From Ricinus communis (taxonomy: Eukaryota; Streptophyta; Magnoliopsida; Malpighiales; Euphorbiaceae), in NCBI RefSeq assembly GCF_019578655.1, contig NC_063264.1:19952429-20016428 (forward strand): 64,000 bases of DNA, in the 5' to 3' direction. This document shows positions 1 to 12,344 of this stretch, piece after piece (the first letter of the stretch is position 1; each line of letters begins with the position of its first letter). The notes under the pieces are model-generated. The model saw only the letters and a program-made list of their open reading frames with translations. It searched no databases and was not told the origin of the DNA. The translations under genes were made by a program, and so were the position numbers.

Positions 1-3000
1 TTATATATACAGTAATATTATTAATTTACTATATAATTTAATTTTAGTTATTAATATAAAATAAAAATTTCTAGTTATTTTTATTATATATTATAGTTAA
101 ACTATATAAAAATAAAAATTAAATTAAATAATTATGTCTTAATCTAGTGAAATAATCTAGACACACTAAGTTGGCAATTTCACTATCAATGAATAAATCA
201 TGTTAATATTGTATGTTAAAAATAAAATTTTATATGAACTATTCAAATGAGATTAATACGAGTAAAATCTTTATATTTAATATAATTTATTTCAGTGTCT
301 ATTAAAAATAATTACTTGTAACTATTTATTTTATTTAAAAATTTAAAGTTAAATTACATAGTAATTTAATAGTATTAAATAAAATACTAAAAGAAATAAA
401 AGATATAAATAAGTAAAATTTATTATTTTAATTAGATATTAAAACTAATTTGTAAGATTTTACTCTAATTTAATAATAAAATTAATTTTGGATGAATTTA
501 ATATTTAATAATAAGTTGAATGATCAAATTATAATATTAAATTATCAGTTTAGTCTTTCTATTAACACGAAAAGAGACAGTAATTAATTTTATTAAAATT
601 TTAAAAAATTTAATATAATAAAAAGAATACAGACACTCAATTATATATTTAACTCTTAAAAATATGAGTAATTTTGAATGACTTATAACATAACAAACCC
701 TAAAACTGTAGAGGAAGAAAAATTAAACTAAAATAAAAAAGGAAAGAAAATTAAAAAAAATAACAGGAAAAAGAAAAATGAGACCCTCAAAACGATTGAA
801 TTTTCATGAAACAATTGGACCCAAATGAATCATTGATTAGAATCTGTTTTACTAGTGCTGATATCAATATCTTTATTGCTTCATTTAAAGTTTACTCTAC
901 TGTCACAACATCTCCATTATGCTATTTATTTTAAGGGGGATGATATTTATAATAAAAAATATTTTAAGAAATATTTAAATATTAAAAATAATTTTTTTTA
1001 TTTAAATTTAATAGGCTCTTTATATTTTATTTTTATTTTACTTTAATTTCAATAAATATTAATAATTTTAATTTTTTTCTTTGTTTAATTTTATTAATAG
1101 AAGAAAAACAATTAAATCAAATATATAGAAATTTATAATACATTTATTAAATATAGAATTAAAAGTGAAGTGTGACTCTTTATATACAGAGAATCAAATT
1201 AAATCTCTACTTTATATTTAAAATATAAAATATATATTAAAATATTATTTTATATTATGACTTTTTAAAATAAAGAGTTCGACATACTCTTATAACTTTC
1301 ATTCTCAAAAAGAATTCTGATAAAAAAACGGGACATTAACCTCTTGCATGTTAAGGTACCTACTTCACCTTCATTAGAATATCAATAATCCTCTGTTCTA
1401 AAATATGAATCTTGTAAGATTTTTGCATAATAATTAAGTAACTAAATATTTTCAATTATAATAAAAAATAACTTGACTAGATTCTATATCCTTCTTAATA
1501 TTTATAACTGATCCAATTCGGAAATTGTTCGCCTTGAGGGTTCCCATTTGGAATGGAAAACATTCATTTAAGGTTTATCGAACATCAACCCGATTAAACT
1601 TAGAGCAAAATAATAAGCAAGCTTGAAAAGCCACCGAGGCAAGAGCCTGAAGTAGCTCTTCCAGAACCAAAGAGTCCAAGTTCTCTAGAAATGATATAAC
1701 TAAAATAGTTATTCATTAAAATGTCTAAAATCACTATATATATCATATGTTACTCTATTATATATATATTTTTTATTTTCTATTTTCGCTTATGATGAAT
1801 AAGTGTAAAATTGAAAAAATAGTAATTAATATTTTATTAGTTTTCTATAACCATACGTAATTTAAAATATAAATTTTTTATAAAATGACACTTATTTTGA
1901 AATATAAAAAATATAACTTTAACAACTTGTATCTTTTTTTTGAAAAAGATATTGAAGTTAATTTTTGAAACCTTATTTTTTTTTATTAGGTGAAATTATC
2001 TTTTATTTTATTTATGGTGTAGATTGGGTTAGATTTTAAAAAATAAACATATAGATTTTAAATTTCTTCTGAATTTTTTTAATCTTTACTATCTATTTTA
2101 TTAAAGTAAAGAAACATTATAAAAATAATTACCCACCTACAACGAAGATGAGCGTTTGGATCGGATACCTCTATTTCCAAATGCAAATAGATGAGATTGT
2201 TAGTCTTTCTAATAATAATGACAAGAATAAAGTAAACCTTTGTATGTTTGTGAGTAGGAATGATAAGAAGAGACGCAATTCAAGGGGGTGCACATTTGTA
2301 TGCTACCAAGAAATTCCAAGGTTGCTTCTCGCCCTCACGAAATTTCCAAGATAATGATTAAACTGCATGCAGACCCCAACTATCACCACCCCATTTCTCT
2401 GACTTTTATTATCACATCAAAACTTTCATAAAATTTATGTAGAAGAAGGCTGATTAGTAAGCTTGAACATTTGCATTATTGGAGCTTTTGCTTTTCTTTT
2501 TCTTTCCTTTTCTGAGAAATTGAATTAGGGTTGTTGTTCTTTAAGTTAAATCTTAAATTCTCAAAAATTTCAAGTGTTTTCGTGATTTTTCAGGATTTTA
2601 AACTTTATTGTTGTCATTACTTGAGATTTAGTTAGTTGTTCTTTAAAATTCAAATTTTTCTAATTATTTTAAGTTTTAAGACTAAATCCTCTAACAATTA
2701 AGTCATAGTTGAGTGATGTGAACCATTTAATTTGAAAGCAATTGTCAAGATGAATGAAAAAACTTCAGCCATTCATTTTAATTTAAACGGTTAAAATCTT
2801 GTAAATATAATTTAGAATTTTTGTTAAAATATTATAAGATTATATCTTTTAGGCACAATGGATATTACATTTGAATTTTAATTATTTAGTTATTGGAACA
2901 CTTTGACTTTCGATTTAGTTGAATAAATATCTAAACTTTATTTCTATAAACTCTTAAACACTTTTAATTTTTAATTTAATATAACAAACATCTGAGTTCT

Positions 3001-3975
3001 ATTTTTAATAACATTAAAATATTTATTCTATGCATAATATACGTGGATGTGTTGAATAATAACACATGTCAATAAATATATAAATATTACAAAAATTACA
3101 AATTAAAATTTCTATCATATGTCAGGACAAAGTTAAATATTAAAATGACCAAATAATTAAAGTTCAGATATCCATATATGAATTTGGCCTGCTTTCTTTT
3201 TTATTTATAAGTACTTAAATCTCATAACATTTTAATTCTAATAGGACACTCTTTATAAATTTATATTCTATTGTTATAATTAATTTTTTTTTTAAGAATT
3301 TAAGTTTCTATCTTAAATTATTTAAAGAAAAACAAACTTTTATTAAATTCTCATGATTTGTAATATCAATTTTATTTTCCTATAAGAAGACATACCTTCT
3401 ACTGAAAATTTAAATGAAATGAAATAAATTAATCAATCTATCTACAAAAAATTTTGCTTCAGAATTTTTCTTTTTTGATTCATTGGAGGGCCAACAGTTT
3501 ATTTACCCTATTTGATGTGTGTATAATCATTCATCTAGGCAATTCTATGAATTAAAAAGCAGGGAGCTAAGGTTTGAAATTCAAACTCTAATCAGAGCGG
3601 ATTAAAAACGAAAAAAGTAAAGCAGACAATCTTTATGTTATCATTAAAGAGAATTAAACTTGCCCAAGTTCTGCTGTTACATTTTTCTTCTCCCTTTATA
3701 TTGAGTGATGTGGTTCTTGAACTTTCTTTAGTAATGCCTAGTGCAGTACCAATTCACCAAATCTATGAAGAACTCTTCTCTGTTTCCTTTAGATGTTAAT
3801 TCCTAAACATAAAATTCTGTTTTCCAATGGAATCCTTTAAATTTCTCAGCAGCACGTTCATAATACTATTCTTGATGAGTTGATGTTGACTTAAGACAGG
3901 AAAAGAGGAGGAAAAGCTTATCCTTGACCAAACAAAAATAAATGAACAGTACAGTAAAAAATCATGAGCAAATAT
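1..3975. other. AT-rich intergenic DNA upstream of the GLR gene
   Basis: This stretch is strongly AT-rich, with frequent poly-A and poly-T runs and short reading frames that resemble no family I know. A less AT-rich patch at about 1320-1700 and another at 2140-2360 stand out in composition, but neither shows a convincing domain, intron structure or repeat boundary. The last few hundred bases should contain the promoter of the downstream receptor gene. No LTR, TIR or RNA gene was recognised. Confidence 0.6.
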
Positions 3976-3976
3976 C

Positions 3977-3996
3977 ATATATATATATATATATAT
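3977..3996 (+). repeat. (AT)n microsatellite in the GLR promoter or leader
   Basis: An uninterrupted run of about ten AT dinucleotides ends 61 bases before the predicted start codon of the receptor gene. It can act as a TATA-like element, or be a polymorphic repeat in the core promoter or 5' leader. No other obvious TATA box lies this close to the start codon. The regulatory role is inferred from position only. Confidence 0.6.
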
Positions 3997-4057
3997 GCAC
4001 ACAAACACAAGAAGGCAAAAAGCACAAGGTCTAGTTTGCCGTTGATCTTTGAACAGA

Positions 4058-7000
4058 ATGGATATAATTCAATTGGTCTTATTCTCTTTGTTGGGTTCTT
4101 TGTTAGTTGATGGAAGCACCAAGGCCAATGGAAACAAGCATGTTAAAACCATTATAGGTGCTATTGTAGATGAACGTTCCCGTATTGGCAAAGAAGAAAG
4201 AATAGCTATGGAAATTGCAGTGGATGATTTCAATAGCACCAGCAATCAAAGTTTCATTCTGCACATAAAAGACTCAAGAGGGGAACCCTTCAATGCAGCT
4301 CTTGCAGGTACATAACCAGCTACTGAATTTTGGCTTTTTCCTTTCTTCTTTTCTTTTTTGGAAATGAATATGCTTTGTGTCATGAACTAAACCAAGTCCC
4401 TGTTCATATGTTTGCATTTACAGCTCAGGATCTTATCAACACACAAGAAGTACAAGTAATTCTTGGACCTCAGACTTGGGAAGAGGTGTCTCTAGTTGCT
4501 GATATAAGCAGTCAGAATTCTGTTCCCCTTCTTTCTTTTGCTGACAATATTCCGAAACGGGGTGCAGAAAGATGGCCTTTCCTACTCCAAGCTTCTCCAA
4601 ACAAATATGCCCAAATGAAAGCCGTTGCCGCAATTGTGCAGTCTTGGAATTGGTTTCGGGTCACTGTGCTATATGAAGATTCAATGGTGGATGGAGTCAT
4701 TCCACATCTCTATGATGCCCTGAGAGATGTAGGTGCAGAAATTAGCCGCGTTATAGCCCTTTCTCCTTTTGATTCTTCTTCTTCTTCTTCCTTGTCAGAA
4801 GATCTTGAAGGTCTTAAACAAGAGGACTGTAGAGTCTTTGTTGTTCATGCTTCCTTATCATTGGCTGTGCGCCTATATGAAAGAGCAAAGGAAATGAATA
4901 TGATGGAAGAGGACTATGTATGGATCACTACAGATCCCTTTACAAGCCTTGTCCATTCCATCAATTCCTCTATTATCTCTTCAATGCAAGGAATTGTGGG
5001 AGTCAAGAGCTACTTACCTGAAGCAGGACAGTATTTTCAGGATTTTTATAATCGATTTCGTAGCAGGTTTAACAGACAATATCCTGAGGAGAATAACAGT
5101 GATCCAGGAATTTTTGCGGTGCAAGCCTATGATGCCATCCGAATGGTGGCTTTAGCAACTCATGAAGGTAATTACAGAGGGAAAGACTTATTAGAAAGAG
5201 TTCTGCTTACTGATTTTCATGGCTTATCAGGAAAAGTTCAATTCATTAACATGAAAGCGGCTCCAGCATATAGGTTTCAGATCATAAATGTAGTGGGAAA
5301 GTTAAGTTACAGGGAACTTGGGTTTTGGTCAAATGGCTTAGGCTTCTCTAAGACCATTGATGATGGTGCTACTCGTAGCTCTTCAATGGATGATTTGGGG
5401 CCAGTGATTTGGCCAGGGGGATCTAGGCATACTCCAAGAGGATGGTCTCTACCAACAAGTTCCAACCCACTAAAAATTGGTGTGCCTGCAGGATCAGGTT
5501 ACAAAGAGTATGTGAAAGTGGAAAATTCCTTGGGAAATAAACCTTCTTTCACTGGTTTTGCAATTGAAGTCTTTGAAGAAACACTAAAACGCTTGCCTTT
5601 CAACTTGCCATACAATTTCATTCCCTTTAATGGCACTTACAATGAGCTGGTGGAACAGATTCATCTAAAGGTAAGATCCTCAACTTGCTCATTCTATTGA
5701 AGTTTGATTTTAGTTGATTATAAATCTTAGGATAAGGAATGAATCAAGACTCATAAACGTTTCAGCCATACTGTTCTAATAAAATTTACAATAAAATTCT
5801 TGCTATGGCAGAATAACTGTTTGTGGGTTGAAATATTATAATTTTATCTATTGCTTGCAATTTCGTCTGCATAGTACATATGCAATTTACCTTGTCAGGA
5901 ACAGCCATGAAAACGAAGTTTCAAAATGATCAAAGTGAAACTTTTAACCCCTGGAATCACTTAAATGTTCTAAATTATAGTAAGATTTTATAAGTTTTAG
6001 AGGAACTCGAGACTAATCATTGTATTTGTAACTTCCAATTCATGCTATCAGGAGTTTGATGCAGTTGTTGGGGATGTCGCAATAGTTTCCAACAGGTATC
6101 AGCATGCAGAATTCACACATCCCTACACTGAAACCGGATTGGTGAAAATAATTCCTACTCGACCAACATCCTGTAGTGCATGGCTATTCTTGAAACCCTT
6201 CACGAAACTTATGTGGGTTTTAATTGCAGCCATAAACATCTATAATGGCTTCGTTGTCTGGCTGATAGAGAGAAATCACTGCCCTGAACTCAAAGGTTCC
6301 ATTGCTAATCAAATAGGTGTCTTGTTTTGGTTATCCTTCACCACTCTTTTCTCTTTGCATGGTAAGAATTTTATTTTATTTTTCTCCTTTTCCCGTTTAT
6401 TGCCAAATTCGTTGAGGAAAATGCTTTATTTATGTTCCCACTTGTAAGAATTGAGGAGTTCTAGAGTCTAATTTTCTCGTTAGACATTAACCGATATTAC
6501 TAGAAGTTTATCACTTTTGCGAGCCAAAAGAATATAGAAGATTGTTATTCTTATCTTTTATGCTCTCGTATTTTGGCACGAAAATGCACCATTCAGTTAA
6601 AATCATGTAGCTAATAATTTATTTTTTTCCACATAGGGGAAAAGCTGCACAGCAATTTATCAAGAATGTCAATGGTGACATGGTTATTCATGGCATTGGT
6701 CATAACACAGACATACACGGCAAACCTCGCCAGCGTGCTGACTGTCCGGAGGCTTGAACCTGACGCAGTAAATGCCAATGCAATGGTGGGATATTGTAGA
6801 GGTTCCTTCGTGCAAAGATATTTGGTGGAAGTTCTAAACTACCAACCCCAAAGATTGAAGAACTATACCACAATAGAAGAATATGGTCAAAGCTCTAAAG
6901 AGCAAGGAAATTGCTGCTGCCTACCTTGAAGCTCCATTGGCCAATTTGTTTTTGGCAAAATATTGCAAAGGCTTCGCCAAAGTTGGGCCAACATATAAAG

Positions 7001-7932
7001 TTGGAGGATTTGGATTTGTAATATCTCTTACTAATTTATTTTTCTCCCTTTTTCCATTGAAAAGCGGTTCAACTCTTGGGAGGTGTTTGGATATCACTTT
7101 GGCAATTTGAGCTCCCAACAATTTACATAGGGATACTCGATAGACATAGTTTCCAGTCGTCCCCACAGAGCTAGTAGTCCAGCAGTCAAGTGCCTATATT
7201 TTTTCTTTCTACCTATATTTAGAGTTAGTCTAATTAATTTAGAGTATATCGGACAAGACTCTATGGATAATTTAAAGCACTAATTCAAAAATTCTAATGC
7301 AATTGCTTATCTACGACTTAAAGTTGAATTCTCGGTTAAGCTAAAAAGTTCTAATGTAATTGCATAGTCAAAATTTAAATTCAAGATTTGGTTAAGCTAG
7401 TTTTTAAGATATAAATTAAGAACTAGGTTGAAAACAAGTTTTATGCACTACTTAATTGCTCTAGACATGCATGGAACATTCGTAACTCAAACATAAACTA
7501 ACAAAATTTTCCTGATTTCTACTTCTTCAGGCGTTTCGAAGAGGATCTCCATTACTTGCAAGCATGAATAAAGCTCTACTGGAGGTATCTGAAAGTGGAA
7601 AGCTACTAGAACTAGAGGACGGCATCATTGTATCAAATGATCAGTGCAAAGACATGGAATTGGAAGATGAAAATCCCAGCCTTGGTCCTGGATGCTTCAG
7701 GGTACTCTTTATAATAACTGGAGGGACATCATCAATTGCCTTATTGCTCCTCATTTTACACAAAGTTGATTCAGTGTTCAAGCACACATCAATGTGGAAA
7801 TTCATGTGGGATGTATTGAAGCATCTGAGCTTTCCAAGGAATCGATTCGTGAGAAAAGTAAGTGATTCTGAAATCCATGGAAATACTTTTTCAAATACAT
7901 CAAATACACAGTCTGGAATTCAGATATGCTAA
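4058..7932 (+). CDS. GLR2: Clade II-type glutamate receptor-like channel, five exons, one frameshift
   Basis: Plant GLRs are plasma-membrane, amino-acid-gated cation channels that carry calcium. Exons: 4058-4307, 4424-5670, 6052-6361, 6637-7017 and 7531-7932. All four introns are GT-AG and reading phase is kept at every junction. About 862 residues are predicted, slightly short for the family. In order: hydrophobic signal peptide (about 1-23), amino-terminal ligand-binding-like domain (about 27-390), S1 starting near NPLKIGVPAG (about 431), M1 (about 542-570), pore loop (about 583-603), M3 with QTYTANLAS, S2 starting near RRLEP, M4 (about 785-806) and a short cytosolic tail. A poly-serine run from TCT repeats lies near 4770-4790. 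The start at 4058 is the ATG in front of the hydrophobic leader. Exon 4 carries one extra A in the run at 6889-6891: the frame breaks after EEYGQ and resumes at ALKSKEIAAA. Exon 4 fits its neighbours only if one base is removed, so this is a recent mutation, a pseudogene lesion or a sequencing error. Family assignment is firm; the clade is inferred from overall resemblance. Confidence 0.93.
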
Positions 7933-8055
7933 AATCTGTTGATAGAGGGAGGAATATAGATTTTTTATCTTATTTTGTTCTATACATTGTAACATTGTTT
8001 GTAAATATTACTAATTTTTCTTTTTTATTTACGGGTCTAACTCATCTAATATTGA

Positions 8056-8061
8056 AATAAA
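8056..8061 (+). terminator. Candidate polyadenylation signal of the GLR gene
   Basis: An AATAAA hexamer sits about 125 bases after the GLR stop codon, downstream of a T-rich stretch at 7960-8030. This is a reasonable distance for a plant near-upstream element. In AT-rich DNA such a hexamer is common by chance, and the 3' end of an antisense LINE begins nearby, so the call rests on position. Confidence 0.35.
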
Positions 8062-8361
8062 AGATAAAATTCATGAGCTCTCACTTCGATCCGTCTTACT
8101 ATTCGAGCTAGATTTGATTATAATGTTTCTTTTCATAAACAGCCAATTTTTCTAACAATAAACCAGGAAAAACTTAGCATAAATAAACATCTAATCTAAC
8201 CGAGGCCAGAAGTCCAAAGCCAAAAGTATCCCAAACCTAAGAATACTTGTGCTAAGTAAAAAAGCCTGGGCAGTATAAATGGAAAAGAGAAAGAGAAAAC
8301 ACACTAACGAACGCAATGGTCAGAGAAAACACAACCACAAAACTGGAATAAGACAAAAACA

Positions 8362-9055
8362 TTAAATCCAAGCTATGAAGCTATCACTCCTTTGAACCCC
8401 TTGTTTAGCCAACATATGGGCGAAATTATTCCTTTCCTTGAGAGCATGAACGAAAGAAACGTTGCCAAACCTTCTCTTCAGATTTTCAATCAAACAAAAC
8501 TCATTATGAAGTTTCCAAGGCTTAATCAAAGCATCTTTACAGACCCAGGAAATTGCACTCAAAGAGTCAAATTCAAATAATGATAGGGGAGGTGATTGAT
8601 GTAGAATTTTCACAAGAGATTTGGAGAGCCTCGCGAATAGCTATAATTTATGCACCATTAGAGTCTTGTAAACCGCAAGGAATAGAGAAGATACAGATCA
8701 TACCATTCAAGTGTTTAAGAATGCCACCTGCTCCAGCTAAGCCCGGCTTTCCCAATGATGAACCGTCAACATTCTATTTGATATAGCCACCCGGTGAAGG
8801 GCTCCAAACATTTGGAATCGATCTGGTTTTGATACCAAATTTATGCTTCTTAACCGCATCCACAGCAAGTAGGAAGTTCTTGTTATGTCGCATATTCACA
8901 TCTCCCACAAATTTAAGCCATACTGCAACTCTATGGATAATGATGAAAAACACCTGCTCAAGATTGAAAGTAGCATTCTTGAAAATAATTTCATTTATGT
9001 GAATCCAAATAGTCCATATTACTCAAAAATACGCATTTGTCCCACTTTAAAAAAC
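8362..9055 (-). pseudogene. LINE fragment 5 of 5: end of zf-RVT and RNase H domain
   Basis: This is the C-terminal part of a plant LINE polyprotein. On the minus strand the zf-RVT tail reads through WTIWIHINEI near 9015, then a linker WSPSPGGYIK, a stop codon, and the RNase H core with NVDGSSLGKPGLAGAGG near 8780-8730. A second stop and a frameshift near 8580 follow, then EFDSLSAISWV and the terminal HALKERNNFAHMLAKQG motif near 8420. The order matches RNase H domains of plant LINEs. The likely 3' untranslated tail continues to about 8140; no poly-A tail is visible. The upstream end at 9055 abuts the LTR of Copia A, and the domain continues beyond it at 13968. The copy is dead. Confidence 0.85.
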
Positions 9056-9764
9056 TGAAAACCACAACATTTCAAAAAGTCTTTTATCCCACATTTTTAA
9101 AATGAGAATCTCTATTTTTATTTATAAAAAAATCATTCTCATTAGTTATGTAAAAAGCCTTATAAAGTGTTGGGATTGATTTGGGTCTAATCCAACCTAA
9201 TTTTTAGTATTTATTTATATTTATTTTATTTTAAAACATTAATTTTTGACTTAGTAATTTTCAATAATCCAGTCATCCTTTTTTCTACTATCCTTTTGCT
9301 CTAACATTCTTCATTTAACCTAATTTTAATACTTTTTCATTTAGTAATTTTCAATAATCCAGTCATCTTTTTCTTTGCTATTCTTTTGCTCTAACGTTCT
9401 CCATCCAATTCAATTTTTAATACTTATTTATTTATTTATATTTACCTTACTTTAAAAATATTTATTTTTGATTTAATAATTTTCAATAATCCAGTCATCT
9501 ATTTTTTTGCTATTCTTTTACTGTAACGTTCAATTAGTGGAGAGACTATCTCTTATTATAACATTATAAAGTTAACACTATAAATACACTCCTTTACTAA
9601 GTATTTTACGCACTGAGCTTTCTACTTCTTTTTTCTCTGTTCTGTTGGGTTAAATTTATTTATGCTACTACTTGTTGAATCCTAAAGGATTACACAGTAA
9701 ATCCTTAAGGATAGTGCCATCCTTACACACTTCAAGCTCCATCAAAACTCGATTCTACTTAACA
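9056..9764 (+). repeat. Copia A 5' LTR, with an internal threefold repeat
   Basis: The LTR starts around TGAAAACC and ends TTAACA. It matches 13439-13967 in blocks such as the TCTTTTATCCCACAT segment, the region around the TATAAATACACTC box near 9580, and the 3' end. It is about 180 bp longer than its partner because a segment containing TTTTCAATAATCCAGTCATC occurs three times (near 9257, 9347 and 9479). The other LTR has one copy. Confidence 0.8.
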
Positions 9765-9788
9765 ATCTTAAGGATTTAGTTTATTAAG

Positions 9789-10790
9789 ATGAGTTCTGAT
9801 GGGAATGCTACTTCTGCAAATGTTGCTGCCTCCACTGCCAATGCTGTCAACAACAACACTCCCTTGTTGCTCATGTTGCTGTTGTCCAGCTTGTGCCGTC
9901 CATGCCACTTGCCAAACCTTTTCTTGACATCTCCAAAATCGAAGTCTTTGGTGGCCAAAACTACAAAAGATGGCATAAACGAGTTTTCTCTATTCTTGAC
10001 ATGCATGGCATTGCTTCTGCTATAACATACCTTAAACCCGAGCCAAATACTGATCCAGAACAAATCGAATTATGGACTCATGCTAATAAGGTATGTAGAC
10101 ATATAATTATTAGTACTCTTTCTAATGAACTTTTTGATGTCTATTATTCCTATAAAGAAGCAAAAGAAATATGAGACTCAATCAACCTCAAGTATAGTGT
10201 TGAAGATGTTGGCAAACAAAAGTTTGTGATTGAAAACTACTGTAGATGAGAGATGGCAGACGACAAAGACATCAAGATGCAAATTAATGAATACCACAAG
10301 CTTTTGAAATATCTAAAAGCTGAAAGTATCACACTTCAAGAGGAGTTTATTGCTAGCCTTTTAATTGAGAAGCTACCAAGTTCATAGAAGGACTACAAAC
10401 AACAGTTAAAGCACAAGCATAAACAACAGTTGAAGCACAAGCACAAACAACTGTCACTTACATATTTGATCACCCACATCATAATCGAAGACAACAATCC
10501 AAGGAAACTTAAAGTTGCTAAAGCAAAGGACATGGGTTCGAAAGCAAATCTAGTGCAAGGAAAAGCTCACAATAAAAGGTACGATAATAAACCTCCTCAT
10601 TTTGATTACCAACCCAAAGTTGCTAACTCCACTACCTTCAAGAAAAAAAGGAAGTTGCTTTGTTTGTGGAAAGCCAGGTCATCATGCACCTTAGTGTAGG
10701 AGAAGAGTGAGACATGACAATCCTCCTAAACCAAAGACAAATTTGGTTGAAGAGATGACATAATTATTACAGTAATTTCTCAGACTAATC
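9789..10790 (+). pseudogene. Copia A gag remnant with CCHC zinc knuckle
   Basis: The gag starts at the ATG 25 bases after the LTR. After an early frameshift it reads a UBN2-type domain (FGGQNYKRWHKRV near 9945) continuing to about 10400, with stops near 10172, 10248 and 10387. A lysine- and histidine-rich tandem stretch at 10400-10445 encodes repeats of KHKQQL. A knuckle CFVCGKPGHHAP, a stop codon, then C follows at 10655-10700; the stop lies just before the last cysteine. Gag would form the particle and bind RNA. The frame is broken at least five times. Confidence 0.82.
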
Positions 10791-11491
10791 TTGTAGCTAA
10801 TATGAAAGAATGGCTGGTAGACTCTGGTGCTACCGGGTATATTTGTGCAAACAAAGATGCTTTTACCTCTTATATTCAAGTAGGGATGGAGAAGAACATG
10901 TGTATCTTGGTGACTCTCGAACTGTAAAGGTTCTTGATAAAGGAAAAGTTCTTCTCAAACTCATATCTAGCAAGACTCTAGCTTTCAAGGAAGTGCTCCA
11001 TGTACCTAATATTAGAGCAAACTTGATTTTTGTGGCTCTATTGGGAAAGATTGGAGTTAATGTGTCATATGAATCTGACAAGATTGTGATGACAAAGAAT
11101 AACGTGTTTATGGGCAAGGATTATTGTAATCGAGAACTTTTATACTTAAAATTTTCAATATTATGAATGAAAAAGCATCTTCTTTTGTTTACTTGATTGA
11201 TTTGATTGATTTATGGATGCTAGATTAGGACATGTTAGTGCTAGTTATATACATAAAATGCAATCTATGAGCCTAATTTTTTGTATTAATAATACATGCA
11301 TGAATAAATGTGAAATATTTTTTAAAGCTAAGCTAACTAAGAAAACATATTTTTCTTTCCATAAAGAATTGCTTAGTTTAATTCATACTGATTTAGGAGA
11401 TTTAAAGCAAACTATGACTAGAGGTGGTAAGAAATTTAATATAACTTTTATAGATGATTTTTCTAGATATACTAAAGTATATTTACTTTGA
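10791..11491 (+). pseudogene. Copia A protease and N-terminal integrase remnant
   Basis: The aspartic protease motif WLVDSGAT lies near 10812, in a different frame from the following segment YLGDSRTVKVLDKGK. That segment runs through the conserved LHVPNIRANL to about 11160. The pre-integrase region begins at DARLGHVSASYIHKM near 11214. The integrase core starts at LIHTDLGDLK and FIDDFSRYTKVYLL and stops at 11491. The rest of the integrase, with the second and third catalytic acids, is missing: the next copia sequence at about 11530 is already reverse transcriptase. Confidence 0.82.
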
Positions 11492-11529
11492 AATAAAAAT
11501 TGAGGTTTATTCATCAAATGGATGTTAAA

Positions 11530-12344
11530 ACTACTTTTTAAATGGTGATTTAGAAGAAGAAATTTATATGGTGCAACCTGAAGGTTGTGTTGTTTCTGGG
11601 CAAGAAAACAAAGTTGGCAAATTGCTAAAATCTTTATATGGTTTAAAATAGGCTCCTAAGTAGTGGCCTGAGAAATTTGATCAAGTTTTGTTATATGATG
11701 GTTTCTCTTCTGTTGAAGTAAAGAAATATGTTTATACAAAATTTGTTGATGGTGAATGTGTGATTGTTTATATGTTGATGACATGCTCATATTTGATACT
11801 AGCCTTGGTATAGTACATAAAACTAAAGAGTTTCTTGCTTCTAAATTTGATATGAAAGACATAGATGAAGCAAGTGTTATTTTGGATATTAAGATCATAA
11901 AGAAGGACGATAGCATAATGCTATCTCAAGAACATCATAGCTTCATAAGAAGTTTGGACATTTTTATGTCACACTAGTAAACACCCATTATGAACATTAT
12001 AGTACATAAAACTAAAGAGTTTCTTACTTCTAAATTTGATATGAAAGACATAGGTGAAGCAAGTGTTATTTTGGGTGTTAAGATCATAAGAAAGGATGAT
12101 AGCATAATGCTATCTCAAGAACATTATAGCTTCATAAGAAGTTTGGACATTTTGATGTCACACTAGTAAGTACCCATTATGATACTAACACTCAATTAAA
12201 GAGAAATAAAGGTGACCCTATTGCCCAACCTAAGTATGCGCAGATTATTGGAAGTCTGTTGCATTTAATGAATTTCTTTCGACCTGACACAGCTTATGAT
12301 GTGTGTAGATTAAGCAGATATACACACAATCCCAATCGTGATCA
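11530..12344 (+). pseudogene. Copia A reverse transcriptase remnant with duplicated segment
   Basis: The palm starts at LNGDLEEEIYMVQPEG near 11538, followed by LLKSLYGLK and a frameshift. The catalytic segment reads CLYVDDML at 11759-11784, so the YVDD box survives. From 11812 a 189-bp unit ending in the thumb is present twice in tandem (11812-12000 and 12001-12189). After the second copy the reading continues through YAQIIGSLLHLMNFFRPD to RYTHNPNRDH, ending at 12344 where the inverted block begins. Stops in both copies of the repeat make it non-functional. Confidence 0.83.
11812..12189 (+). repeat. 189-bp tandem duplication inside reverse transcriptase
   Basis: Two adjacent copies begin AGTACATAAAACTAAAGAG and end CCCATTATGA, with about a dozen scattered differences. 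The period is 63 codons, so the duplication itself keeps phase, but each copy carries a CACTAG stop near its end. The differences show that it is not a very recent event. Confidence 0.9.

Noticed and set aside
855..1046. Short hydrophobic open frame in the upstream AT-rich region
   Set aside because: It consists of AT-rich codons with no motif or promoter context and is expected by chance.
2148..2354. 68-codon open frame upstream of the GLR gene
   Set aside because: There is no similarity, no intron signals and no conserved pattern; probably chance.
4436..4700. Minus-strand open frames opposite GLR exon 2
   Set aside because: They are shadows of the receptor exon on the other strand.
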